From the NCBI GenBank assembly GCA_037043455.1, contig JAWPHD010005558.1, forward strand, positions 1-64,000: a stretch of 64,000 bases of DNA, given 5' to 3'. The notes below the pieces were generated by a model that was not told the DNA's origin, ran no database searches, and was given only the letters and a program-made list of their open reading frames with translations. The DNA comes from Cyrtodaria siliqua (Eukaryota > Mollusca > Bivalvia > Adapedonta > Hiatellidae). Positions 51,101-62,852 of this stretch are shown here, one piece after another. Position numbers and translations under genes: made by a program. How positions within the stretch are numbered: position 1 is the first letter of the stretch; the number at the start of each line of letters is the position of its first letter.

Positions 51101-54100
51101 CTTTCCAGTCCACTTGACGGCCTTCCATATATAGAAGTAGCTAACCTTCAGTCCATTTATACTTTACCTTTCCAGTCCACTTGATGCCCTTCCATATATA
51201 TCAGTAGCTAACCTTCAGTCCATTTATACTTGACCTTTCCAGTCCACTTGACGCACTTCCATATATAGAAGGAGCTAACCTTCAGTCCATTTATACTTTA
51301 CCTTTCCAGTTCACTTGACGGCCTTCCATATATATAAGTAGCTGATCTTCAGTCCATTTATACTTTACTTTTCCAGTTCACTTGACGGCCTTCCATATAT
51401 ATAAGTAGCTGATCTTCAGTCCATTTATACTTTACTTTTCCAGTTCACTTGACGGCCTTCCATATATATAAGTAGCTGATCTTCAGTCCATTTATACTTT
51501 ACTTTTCCAGTTCACTTGACGGCCTTCCATATATAGAAGTAGCTAACTTTCAGTCCATTTATACTTTACCTTTCCAGTCCACTTCATGCCCTTCCATATA
51601 TAGAAGTGGCTTACCTTCAGTCCATATATATTTTACCTTTCCAGTCTACTTGACGCCTTTCCATATATAGAAGTGGCTAACCTTCAGTCCATTAATACTT
51701 TACCTTTCCGATCCACTTGATGCCCTTCCATATATAGAATTGGCTTACCTTCAGTCCATTTATATTTTACCTTTCCAGTCCACTTGATGCCCTTCCATAT
51801 ATATCAGTAGCTAACCTTCAGTCCATTTATACTTGACCTTTACAGTCCACTTGACGCACTTCCATATATAGAAGGAGCTAACATTCAGTCCATTTATACT
51901 TTACCTTTCCAGTCCACTTGACGGCCTTCCATATATAGAAGTAGCTAACATTCAGTCCATTTATACTTTACCTTTCCAGTCCACTTGACGGCCTTCCATA
52001 TATAGAAGTAACTAACCTTCAGTCCATTTATACTTTACCTTTCCAGTCCACTTGATGCCCTTCCATATAAATAAGTAGATAACCTTCAGTCCATTTATAC
52101 TTGACCTTTCCAGTCCACTTGACGCACTTCCATATATAGAAGTAGCTAACCTTCAGTCCATTTATACTTTACCTTTCCAGTTCACTTGACGGCCTTCCAT
52201 ATATATAAGTAGCTGATCTTCAGTCCATTTATACTTTACTTTTCCAGTTCACTTGACGGCCTTCCATATATAGAAGTAGCTAACTTTCAGTCCATTTATA
52301 CTTTACCTTTCAAGTCCACTTGACGCCCTTGCATTTATAGAAGTAGGCTAACATTCAGTCCATTTATACTTTACCTTTCCAGTCCACTTGACGCCCTTAG
52401 ATATACAGAAGTAGCTAACCTTCAGTCCATTTATACTTTACCTTTCCAGTCTATTTGACGCACTTCCATATATAGAAGTAGCTAACCTTCAGTCCATTTC
52501 TACTTTACCTTTCCAGTCCACTTGACGCCCTTAGATATACAGAAGTAGCTAACCTTCAGTCCATTTATACTTTACCTTTCCAGTCTATTTGACGCACTTC
52601 CATATAATAGAAGTAGCTAACCTTCAGTCCATTTATACTTTACCTTTCCAGTCCACTTGACGCCCTTAGATATAAAGAAGTAGCTAACCTTCAGTCCATT
52701 TATACTTTACCTTTCCAGTCTATTTGACGCACTTCCATATATAGAAGTAGCTAACCTTCAGTCCATTTATATTTTACCTTTCCAGTCCACTTGACGCCCT
52801 TAGATATACAGAAGTAGCTAACCTTCAGTCCATTTATACTTTACCTTTCCAGTCTATTTGACGCACTTCCATATAATAGAAGTAGCTTACCTTCAGTCCA
52901 TTTATACTTTACCTTTCCAGTCCACTTGACGCCCTTCCATATACAGAAGTAGATAACCTTCAGTCCATTTATACTTTACCTTTCAAGTCTATTTGACGCA
53001 CTTCCATATATAGAAGTAGCTAACCTTCAGTCCATTTAAACGTTACCTTTCCAGTTCACTTGACGCCCTTTCATATACAGAAGTAGCTAACCTTCAGTCC
53101 ATTTATACTTTACCTTTCCAGTCTACTTGACGCCCTTAGATATACAGAAGTAGCTAACCTTCAGTCCATTTATTCTTTACCTTTCCAGTCTATTTGACGC
53201 ACTTCCATATATAGAAGTAGCTAACCTTCAGTCCAATTCTACTTTACCTTTCCAGTCCACTTGACGCCCTTAGATATACAGAAGTAGCTAACCTTCAGTC
53301 CATTTATACTTTACCTTTCCAGTCTATTTGACGCACTTCCATATAATAGAAGTAGCTAACCTTCAGTCCATTTATACTTTACCTTTCCAGTCCACTTGAC
53401 GCCCTTAGATATAAAGAAGTAGCTAACCTTCAGTCCATTTATACTTTACCTTTCCAGTCTATTTGACGCACTTCCATATATAGAAGTAGCTAACCTTCAG
53501 TCCATTTATATTTTACCTTTCCAGTCCACTTGACGCCCTTAGATATACAGAAGTAGCTAACCTTCAGTCCATTTATACTTTACCTTTCCAGTCTATTTGA
53601 CGCACTTCCATATAATAGAAGTAGCTAACCTTCAGTCCATTTATACTTTACCTTTCCAGTCCACTTGATGCCCTTCCATATATATAAGTAGATAACCTTC
53701 AGTCCATTTATACTTGACCTTTCCAGTCCACTTGACGCACTTCCATATATAGAAGTAGCTAACCTTCAGTCCATTTATACTTTACCTTTCCAGTTCACTT
53801 GACGGCCTTCCATATATATAAGTAGCTGATCTTCAGTCCATTTATACTTTACTTTTCCAGTTCACTTGACGGCCTTCCATATATAGAAGTAGCTAACTTT
53901 CAGTCCATTTATACTTTACCTTTCAAGTCCACTTGACGCCCTTGCATTTATAGAAGTAGGCTAACATTCAGTCCATTTATACTTTACCTTTCCAGTCCAC
54001 TTGACGCCCTTAGATATACAGAAGTAGCTAACTTTCAGTCCATTTATACTTTACCTTTCCAGTCTATTTGACGCACTTCCATATATAGAAGTAGCTAACC

Positions 54101-55100
54101 TTCAGTCCATTTAAACGTTACCTTTCCAGTTCACTTGACGCCCTTTCATATACAGAAGTAGCTAACCTTCAGTCCATTTATACTTTACCTTTCCAGTCTA
54201 CTTGACGCCCTTAGATATACAGAAGTAGCTAACCTTCAGTCCATTTATTCTTTACCTTTCCAGTCTATTTGACGCACTTCCATATATAGAAGTAGCTAAC
54301 CTTCAGTCCATTTCTACTTTACCTTTCCAGTCCACTTGACGCCCTTAGATATACAGAAGTAGCTAACCTTCAGTCCATTTATACTTTACCTTTCCAGTCT
54401 ATTTGACGCACTTCCATATAATAGAAGTAGCTAACCTTCAGTCCATTTATACTTTACCTTTCCAGTCCACTTGACGCCCTTAGATATAAAGAAGTAGCTA
54501 ACCTTCAGTCCATTTATACTTTACCTTTCCAGTCTATTTGACGCACTTCCATATATAGAAGTAGCTAACCTTCAGTCCATTTATATTTTACCTTTCCAGT
54601 CCACTTGACGCCCTTAGATATACAGAAGTAGCTAACCTTCAGTCCATTTATACTTTACCTTTCCAGTCTATTTGACGCACTTCCATATAATAGAAGTAGC
54701 TAACCTTCAGTCCATTTATACTTTACCTTTCCAGTCCACTTGACGCCCTTCCATATACAGAAGTAGATAACCTTCAGTCCATTTATACTTTACCTTTCAA
54801 GTCTATTTGACGCACTTCCATATATAGAAGTAGCTAACCTTCAGTCCATTTAAACGTTACCTTTCCAGTTCACTTGACGCCCTTCCATATACAGAAGTAG
54901 CTAACCTTCAGTCCATTTATACTTTACCTTTCCAGTCTACTTGACGCCCTTAGATATACAGAAGTAGCTAACTTTCAGTCCATTTATACTTTACCTTTCC
55001 AGTCCACTTGACGCCCTTAGATATACAGAAGTAGCTAACCTTCAGTCCATTTATACTTTACCTTTCCAGTCCACTTGACGCCCTTAGATATACAGAAGTA
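48130..55100. repeat. Second higher-order repeat, about 4,162 bp
   Basis: The GCATTTATAGAAGTAGGCTA variant occurs at 48169, 49782, 52331 and 53943. Spacings are 1,613, 2,549 and 1,612, so a block with an internal 1.61-kb duplication repeats every 4,161-4,162 bp. Units with CCCTTAGATATA dominate this part. Confidence 0.8.
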
Positions 55101-56262
55101 GCTAACCTTCAGTCCATTTATACTTTACCTTTCCAGTCCACTTGACGCACTTCCATATACAGAAGTAGCTAACCTTCAGTCCATTTATACTTTACCTTTC
55201 CAGTCCACTTGACGCCCTTCCGTATATAGAAGTAGCTAACCTTCAGTCCATTTATACTTTACCTTTCCAGTCCACTTGACGCACTTCCATATACAGAAGT
55301 AGATAACCTTCAGTCCATTTATACTTTACCTTTCCAGTATATTTGACGCACATCCATATATAGAAGTAGCTAACCTTCAGTCCATTTATACTTTACCTTT
55401 CCAGTCCACTTGACGCCCTTAGATATACAGAAGTAGCTAACATTCAGTCCATTTATACTTTACCTTTCCAGTCTATTTGACGCACTTCCATATATAGAAG
55501 TAGCTAACCTTCAGTCCATTTATACTTTACCTTTCCAGTCCACTTGACGCCCTTCCATATACAGAAGTAGATAACCTTCAGTCCATTTATACTTTACCTT
55601 TCCAGCCTATTTGACGCACTTCCATATATAGAAGTAGATAACCTTCAGTCCATTTATACTTTACCTTTCCAGTCCACTTGACGCCCTTCCATATATAGAA
55701 GTAGCTAACCTTCAGTCCATTTATACTTTACCTTTCCAGTCCACTTGACGCCCTTAGATATACAGAAGTAGCTAACATTCAGTCCATTTATACTTTACCT
55801 TTCCAGTCTATTTGACGCACTTCCATATATAGAAGTAGCTAACCTTCAGTCCATTTATACTTTACCTTTCCAGTCCACTTGACGCCCTTTCATATACAGA
55901 AGTAGATAACCTTCAGTCCAGTTATACTTTACCTTTCCAGCCTATTTGACGCACTTCCATATATAGAAGTAGATAACCTTCAGTCCATTTATACTTTACC
56001 TTTCCAGTCCACTTGATGCCCTTCCATATATAGAAGTAGATAACCTTCAGTCTATTTATACTTTACCTTTCCAGTCTACTTGACGGCCTTCCATATATAG
56101 AAGTAGCCTTCAGTCCATTTATACTTTACCTTTCCAGTCCACTTGACGCCCTTCCATATACAGAAGTAGATAACCTTCAGTCAATTTATACTTTACCTTT
56201 CCAGTCCACTCGACGCCCTTCCATATATAGAAGTGGCTAACCTTCAGTCCATTTATTTTTTG

Positions 56263-56598
56263 TTATACAATGTTTTATTTCATCATCCATTTGATACATT
56301 ATACATGCACATATGGTATATAATAAATACTATTTAAACTACAGTTTATATTTATGATGAAATAATTTTCTTGTTTACAGACGAAGGTTATTAAAAAGAG
56401 AGTTACCTCCGAGTTATTGAAAGTATAGAAGAGTATATTTTAGTATGCAGTTGGTAATAGAATTATGTAAGGTTTGAAAGAAGAATATGGAGACTAAAAA
56501 GAAGAGAAGAGAATTCGGACAGAAAAGAAAGTTGCTTTGCTTTCCCTTTTGTTGTTTTTGGTATTGTATTATATCGTACTTTAATTAATACCAGTTTA
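56263..56598 (-). mobile_element. 3' UTR and A-rich tail of the L1/Tx1-type LINE
   Basis: Non-coding on the minus strand between the ORF2 stop and the array. It ends in an A-rich ATAACAAAAAATAAA at the junction with the 67-bp repeat, as expected for the 3' end of an L1-like insertion. Confidence 0.7.
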
Positions 56599-59500
56599 TT
56601 ATTGGAAGTTTCGCCATTTAATATCATGGCTGTCTAATTTGTCGTGGTTCATCGCTATTTGCTTTTCTATTTCTATTTGTCTTAATAAATATTTCTTGAA
56701 TTTGTTTGATTCGGGCAAGGATTTTAAACATTTGTTAATGAATATAAAATATTTCGCACTTAAAATAATGAAATTCTTCATATCTATAGCATGTTCTTGT
56801 CTTTGAATTCCGAAACAGACGGTTCTTAGATTGAAATCGATGTTTACGTTTAACGTATTTAACAATATGTGCAGCTCATTCCAAAATTGTTGAATATGCA
56901 TACATTCCCAGAAAAGATGATTTAAGCTTTCTATGTTCATATTGCACCATTCGCATAGACTTGAGTGAACGATTTTGTATCTGAATAGCGATTTATTTGT
57001 GGGTATTATTCTCATTAAATATTTATATTGAAAGTTCCTTAATTTTATATTTATTGTCGATTTTATTGGTGTGATATAGACGTCTTTCCATTCTATATCT
57101 GTAAACATGTTTTCCCATTTTTTTTGTGGTTTTATTTCCATGTCAATTTCTGTATCTTTTTGTATCTGGACATTATATAAGAATTTATTTGATTGTTTAG
57201 TATTAAGAAATTTATTTAGGAAACTTTTATTTCTTTCTGCATTAATATCTTCATGTTTTATCTTTTCTTTCCATTCTTTAGGTATACTTGCTATTATCGA
57301 GGAGTATTTTAAAAAGTCTTTGTTTGGTATTTGATATAATTCGCTTATTTCCTGAAATGTATAAAACTCTTTTTTTCTATAGTCAAAAATTTGTTCTAAT
57401 AGTTTAATTCCTCTTTCTAACCAATCATTGTAGAAAATAGTATGCCCACCTGCTTTGATATTAAAATTATTCCATATTATTTCTAGACTAACATTTTCGT
57501 TACATTTATTTTCTTTTATTTCATTCCATGCTAATATAATATCTCTATAAAAGTTGTCTTTTGGAAATAATTTAAGAATACATGCTTTATTTAAATTGCA
57601 ATCTAATAAGAGCTGTCCTCCGACTTTGTTTAATTCTTTGGTGTAAAATATTTTCCATTTGCCGTTATTTTTATTATCTAGTATTCGTTTTATCCAGTTT
57701 GCTTTTAATGCATTATGAAATTTAGTTATGTCAATCATTTTTATTCCTCCATTTTCATAATCCTGAATAATTGTTTTCCTTTTTATTTTATCTGGTTTAT
57801 TATCCCATAAAAATGAGAACATTACATCGTTAATTTGTTTGATCTTTTCTTTTGGAGGGTTAGGCAGAACCGTTAGAGGATATATAATTTTTGGGAATGC
57901 ATAACATTTTATGACAGTAATTTTTCCTAGTAGCGTAAGTTTTCTGTGCTGCCAGCTTTTCAAACAATTTTTGAATTCTTCTACCTTCGGATCTAAATTT
58001 AAGGCTATTATATTGTTTCTATTTGTATGAAAATACATTCCTAGTGCTTTTGCCTGATCAGAACACCAATGAAATTTATTTTTTGGACAATATTTAAAAT
58101 CCGAGTTTTTCAGTGAGCCTGCCCTTAACGCTGTACATTTGGAGTCATTTAATTTTAGTCCTGATATATTTGTAAAATTATTTATAACATCCATTAAGGT
58201 TTCAAAAGATTTCCTTGTTCCATCTGTGAGAAACGATGCATCATCTGCGAATAAAGTTTGTTTAATTTCTTGATCATTTATAACTATTCCTTTAATATTT
58301 TTGTTATCTGTTATTTCATAAGATAGAAGCTCAATACAAATAATGAATAAATATGGGGACAAGGGGCATCCTTGGCGAACACCGCGTTCTACTGGGAAAA
58401 AGTCAGAAATAAATCCGTTATTAATAATACAACTTTTAGCATCTGTATAAAACATTTTTACCCAATTTATCAGAGAGTCACCAAAATTAAAATGTTTCAA
58501 GCATTTAAGAATAAACTCTTGGTTCAAACTGTCGAACGCTTTTTCGAAATCTGAGAAAAATAACAATGCCGATTTATTGTAGTCTTCAACATGGTCTAAT
58601 ACTTCAAATAATAACCTTATATTCTCACCTATATATCTACCTTTTATAAAACCAGTTTGTGAACTGTCTATTAATGATGGTAAAACCATTTTTATTCTGT
58701 TTGCTATGGATTTTGTAGCTATCTTATAATCGACATTTAAGAGACTGATTGGACGCCAATTTTCTATATAAGCCGTATCTTTCCCTGGTTTAGGTAGAAG
58801 AGTTATAATGCTTTGTTTTTGTAATTCTGTCATGTTATTAATTTGCAGAGAGTAATTAAGTGATTTTAAGAGATATAATTTGATGTCGTTCCAAAATATT
58901 TTATAAAACTCGGTTGTGATGTCATCCGATCCTGGACTTTTATTATTGCTCATTTGTTTAAGAGCTATAGCACTTTCATATTCAGTTAGTAGCCCATTAC
59001 ATTTAATCTTATCTGTTTCATTCAGAGTGTTCATTGATTTATTATAAAAGTCGTACTTAGAGGATGTTGTTTCTCTTTTTTTGTAAAGATTACAATAGAA
59101 ATCGTTTTGTGCGCCTCGTATTTCCTTTTGATTCATAATTAGTTTATTATTTACGATTAATTTTGATACTGATTTTCTCTCTGCCTTCTTTTTTTCTAAA
59201 TTTGAAAAGTATTTTGTATTTTTTTCACTTTGTTCTATAATTTGTGCTTTTGAACGTATTATTATTCCTTTTACTTTTGTATCTATCAGTTCATTCATTT
59301 CTTTTTTTTTATTCTCTAATTCGATTTTTGTATTTTCTATATCATTATCATTTAGTACTATTTGAAGTTTATGTTCTATGTTCTGTATATCTAATATCAA
59401 TTTACTCTCTTTTTCGCGATCCAATCTTTTTTTTGTTGTAGCATATTTTATTGTTTCGTTTCTAATTGTGCCTTTAAGTATTTCCCATAAAGTGTTCGGG

Positions 59501-60336
59501 TTTGAATCTTTGTTTATTTCTGCAATTTGTTGAATATTATTTCTTATGACACTTTGGTATTCAGTTTTTAATAAAAGACTGTTATTTATTTTAAAGTATC
59601 CAGGTCCTTTAATTATTTTTACCAAGTCAAAGCTTATGATAGTAATGGAGTGATCCGATTTATAACCGGGTTTTATAACACTTTTATTTGAATAATTTAC
59701 CAGATTATCAGATATTAAAAAGAAGTCTAACCTACTAAATATTGGTGGTTTAGTATTTGAATGCCATGTATATTGAAGTTTTTTTGGGTTAAAAAGTCTC
59801 CAAATATCTACAAGATTGTTTGTATTTACAATTGAGTTAATTTTTTCCCTACATTTTTTATGCGTGTCTTGTCTGCCATTTTTTTTATCCAGTGTTATGT
59901 CTAAAACTGTATTAAAATCGCCGCCAAGTATAAAGGAATTTTCGTCATTTTGTAAAATAAAGGTTTCTAATTTTTCAAAGAAAGATGCTTCGTCTACGTT
60001 CGGGCCGTATATGTTTATTAATGTTAATTCTTTGTCGTCAACACTTATTTCCAAAGCTTGAATTCTACCACTAACTACGTCCGTATATTTTATAAGGTTG
60101 AATCGAAATGTTGGATTTATTAATATACAGATGCCTTCTTTATTTGTATTATTACCACTAAAATATGCTTCCCCTCCCCATTCCTTCTTCCAAATAGCTT
60201 CATCTTCCTTAGTTAAATGTGTCTCTTGTAAAAAACTGATCGCATATGATTGTGATTTAAGCCAACTGAACATTTGATCTCGCTTGCTTTTACTTCCCAG
60301 CCCTCTCACATTAAACGAACATATAGTTGTATCCAT
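56599..60336 (-). CDS. Intact L1/Tx1-type ORF2 (EN-RT), 1,245 residues
   Basis: One uninterrupted frame from MDTTICSFNVRGLG to a TAA at 56599-56601. An apurinic-type endonuclease comes first: N9, QETHL (E38), NIYGPN, GGDFNT (D140, N142), SRLDFF (D204) and SDHS (D228, H229). A Lys/Glu-rich linker precedes the RT: NWRPISLLNVDYK, SDFEKAFDSLNQEF, GVRQGCPLSPYLF and FADDAS (F696-D699). A C-terminal CEWC-H-C knuckle starts near residue 1128. It would nick target DNA and reverse-transcribe its own RNA. All catalytic motifs are present, so it is recent and possibly competent. No ORF1 is seen upstream (60337-62852), so the copy is 5'-incomplete or the element lacks ORF1. It interrupts the 67-bp array. 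Confidence 0.95.
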   Translation of the reverse strand: MDTTICSFNVRGLGSKSKRDQMFSWLKSQSYAISFLQETHLTKEDEAIWKKEWGGEAYFSGNNTNKEGICILINPTFRFNLIKYTDVVSGRIQALEISVDDKELTLINIYGPNVDEASFFEKLETFILQNDENSFILGGDFNTVLDITLDKKNGRQDTHKKCREKINSIVNTNNLVDIWRLFNPKKLQYTWHSNTKPPIFSRLDFFLISDNLVNYSNKSVIKPGYKSDHSITIISFDLVKIIKGPGYFKINNSLLLKTEYQSVIRNNIQQIAEINKDSNPNTLWEILKGTIRNETIKYATTKKRLDREKESKLILDIQNIEHKLQIVLNDNDIENTKIELENKKKEMNELIDTKVKGIIIRSKAQIIEQSEKNTKYFSNLEKKKAERKSVSKLIVNNKLIMNQKEIRGAQNDFYCNLYKKRETTSSKYDFYNKSMNTLNETDKIKCNGLLTEYESAIALKQMSNNKSPGSDDITTEFYKIFWNDIKLYLLKSLNYSLQINNMTELQKQSIITLLPKPGKDTAYIENWRPISLLNVDYKIATKSIANRIKMVLPSLIDSSQTGFIKGRYIGENIRLLFEVLDHVEDYNKSALLFFSDFEKAFDSLNQEFILKCLKHFNFGDSLINWVKMFYTDAKSCIINNGFISDFFPVERGVRQGCPLSPYLFIICIELLSYEITDNKNIKGIVINDQEIKQTLFADDASFLTDGTRKSFETLMDVINNFTNISGLKLNDSKCTALRAGSLKNSDFKYCPKNKFHWCSDQAKALGMYFHTNRNNIIALNLDPKVEEFKNCLKSWQHRKLTLLGKITVIKCYAFPKIIYPLTVLPNPPKEKIKQINDVMFSFLWDNKPDKIKRKTIIQDYENGGIKMIDITKFHNALKANWIKRILDNKNNGKWKIFYTKELNKVGGQLLLDCNLNKACILKLFPKDNFYRDIILAWNEIKENKCNENVSLEIIWNNFNIKAGGHTIFYNDWLERGIKLLEQIFDYRKKEFYTFQEISELYQIPNKDFLKYSSIIASIPKEWKEKIKHEDINAERNKSFLNKFLNTKQSNKFLYNVQIQKDTEIDMEIKPQKKWENMFTDIEWKDVYITPIKSTINIKLRNFQYKYLMRIIPTNKSLFRYKIVHSSLCEWCNMNIESLNHLFWECMHIQQFWNELHILLNTLNVNIDFNLRTVCFGIQRQEHAIDMKNFIILSAKYFIFINKCLKSLPESNKFKKYLLRQIEIEKQIAMNHDKLDSHDIKWRNFQ

Positions 60337-61745
60337 TACTATATTTGTATATGTTTTCGAACTTAAAGGGAAAGCAAAGGGTAGAGTACATGGAGGATGA
60401 AAGTGGAAACGTTATTAAACACATTTCGATGTTACATACAAATAATAAGCAAGAAAAGTCGCCGCCCTATCGACGTAAATTATTCCTGTTCCGTTAAAAG
60501 GCCTCTATTATGTACAATTATTAATATAGATATATATACACTCGCACAACAAACAGTTGGTATGATTTTTTTTTTCTACTCAGCATAACTTTAACGTCAA
60601 TAGAGATCGTAATTGTATACATCTATATATTTACCACACACCATTAAAGAAGTGTGATGTTTTTTTCTCTCACACAGCATAGGCACCCTTTCGAACTATT
60701 ATAAACATTAAATAACAATTAGTAATCTGTTGCGAAGGTATTCATACACACCACAAAAACAACAACGTAGTGTGTCTTCTTTCTCACACAGCATATAAAA
60801 CACAAATACACAAAAAGACAAAACAACGGACACGTGAACAATATGCATACTACTTAACTATAACGGAAGTACTCTTGAATATACTCTATGTATATATTTT
60901 ATAGAAACATCTTGTTAACCACAGTCATATACATTAAACAATGATTCTGCTATTACGAATGTACTCGTGGGTGTATTCTATGTACATATCGTTACAGAAG
61001 AACATTACATACTTTTATCTTTACCACGTATTTAACTTTACAACAATATTCATGAAGACCAAAAAAGTAAAAAAACATGAAAAAACATATAGCCAGCACC
61101 ATCATTTATTAATATTAAAAAAAAAAAATCTGATTTATGACATTTAACTTGTCCCTTACTTTGAAAAACATGATATATCGATCGTTTCACATGCGCTCAC
61201 CATATGGCCGTATTTGTGCACCACATATTGGCCAACACTGTATATCAAAAATGACAATGGAAGATAATATCACTGACAGGTAGCAAGCGGTTTTTTTTTA
61301 ATACCGCTGTCCATGGTGTTACATTGTTCATTGTATATATAATGAATCACTATGCGCTTATATAATGTACATTGGACATTTTGAGTATACATGTATTAAA
61401 GTGACCCATACTGTTGGGCTCGTTATACTCTAGAATTTCCCTTTATTTTCGGATGTAATGATGACAGGCGCACTTACGGTAAAATGTCCGGTATCAATTC
61501 ACTATTAGTCTAACAACTGAACAATTTCGTTCACGCCTTTCGGCTTGTGAAACCTGTGTTCAAAATTGAGCTTTTCTAACGGGATATATTAGTTTTATTC
61601 TCTACAATTTATCGTAATCGACACTCTAAATGTTCTATAAACCTACCTACCCTTGACTAGCCGTACAATGAAACAAAACTAGAATAAATGATAATGTTAA
61701 TATTACTATTGTATATGTTAAAGCTTGAACTAGAACCAATCCGAT
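60337..61745. other. Sequence upstream of ORF2, unassigned
   Basis: AT-rich, without an ORF1-like frame. AAAGGGAAAGCAAAG at 60365-60379 is an exact inverted copy of 56535-56549 on the other side of ORF2. It may be the 5' UTR of the LINE or unrelated insertion. Confidence 0.4.
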
Positions 61746-62845
61746 ATTCTTATATTATTTAGCAATAGACTATTACACTATTCCCTTTAGATCTACCTTT
61801 TTCTCGAAAAAAGAAAGTTGAAAAAGGAAGGTCTATGGAACGATTTTCACTTTAAATGGACTCTTGGCAAAACTAGATTGTTTTTACTAAAATTCGCAGA
61901 TCGAGATGTTAATTTTATTTATCGAATATTATTCAGAATTGCCTTGTGTCCCTTTAAAGAGTATGTTATATAGTTTATACGGATCATTCTTATATTAGTT
62001 AGCAATATACTATTACACTATTCCCTTTAGATCGACCTTTTTCTCGAAAAAAGAAAGTTGAAAAAGGAAGGTCTAGGGAATGATTTTCACTTTAAATACT
62101 AGATTGTTTTTACTAAAAATCGCGGCGTCTCGATTAACATATCGAGATGTTGATTTATTTATCTATTATGATTCAGGATTTCCTTGTGTCCCTTTAAAGA
62201 GTATGTTACATATAAAGTTTATACAGATCATTCTTATATTAGTTAGCAATAGACATTTTTATATTAGTTAGCAATATACTATTACACTATTCCCTTTATA
62301 TCGACCTTTTTCTCGAAAAAAGAAAGTTGAAAAGGAAGGTCTAGGGAACGATTTTCACTTTAGATGTACTCTTGGCAAAACTAGATTATATTTACTAAAA
62401 CTCACGTCGTCTCGATTAACCCGATCGAGATGTAGTTTTATTTATCGACTATGTTTCAGGATTGTCTTGTGTCCCTTTAAATATATAGTTTATACAGATC
62501 ATTCTAATGGGTCCCAAAACCCGTGAGGATATAACACATATATTTAATAAATTTACCTGCAAAAGTTAAATAGATATACAAAACAGTACATCAAATAACA
62601 GTTGAACAGAAAATGTATCTGTTCTCAAATACGTGTTATTGTAGTGGTGTTTTTTCCTTTCACTGCAAACATGCAGAGGTGACATATTGTTTAGCAATAG
62701 ACTATTTTCACTTTAAAAGGGACAATCGGCACACTAGATTGTTTTTTTAAAACTCGCGGATTCTCAATTAATATATCGAGATGTTAATTTTGTTAATCGG
62801 TCTATGATACTGGATTACCAAGTGTCCCTTTAAATATTAGTGCTA
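61746..62845. repeat. About 241-bp tandem repeat, three copies plus a partial
   Basis: Copies start ATTCTTATATTA at 61746, 61986 and 62230. A shortened one occupies about 62692-62845. Each contains the self-complementary GACCTTTTTCTCGAAAAAAG and AAAAAGGAAGGTC, then GATTTTCACTTTA and TTGTGTCCCTTTAAA. The copies lie upstream of ORF2 in its reading direction, next to the array. Confidence 0.8.
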
Positions 62846-62852
62846 CATAGAT

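Larger units (their letters stand above)
37818..56262 (-). repeat. 18.4-kb, 67-bp minisatellite made of an SLC6 exon-donor junction
   Basis: About 275 units. On the minus strand a good unit (such as plus 48751-48790) reads TTC TGT ATA TGG AAG GGC, then GTC AAG TGG ACT GGA AAG, then GTAAAG. That is FCIWKGVKWTGK followed by a 5' splice donor. With the preceding GTT AGC TAC this gives 45 exonic bases (VSYFCIWKGVKWTGK, TM4 end and IL2) plus 22 intronic bases, 67 in all. Exon A ([10 protein letters not shown]) is the natural continuation, in phase. Variants change single codons (GGC/TGC/GCC, GTC/ATC, TGT/TAT). The leftmost unit has a stronger donor (GTAAGT) and TGG changed to TAG. The array is intronic; the intact exon must lie beyond 64,000. 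The region 37157-37817 to the left is plain intron. Confidence 0.95.

Noticed and set aside
37818..56262. CRISPR-like regularly spaced repeats
   Set aside because: Units abut with no unique spacers. The context is an animal intron and the unit encodes an SLC6 exon end.
37818..56262. Centromeric satellite
   Set aside because: Higher-order structure alone is not enough. The array lies within a gene intron and derives from that gene's exon.
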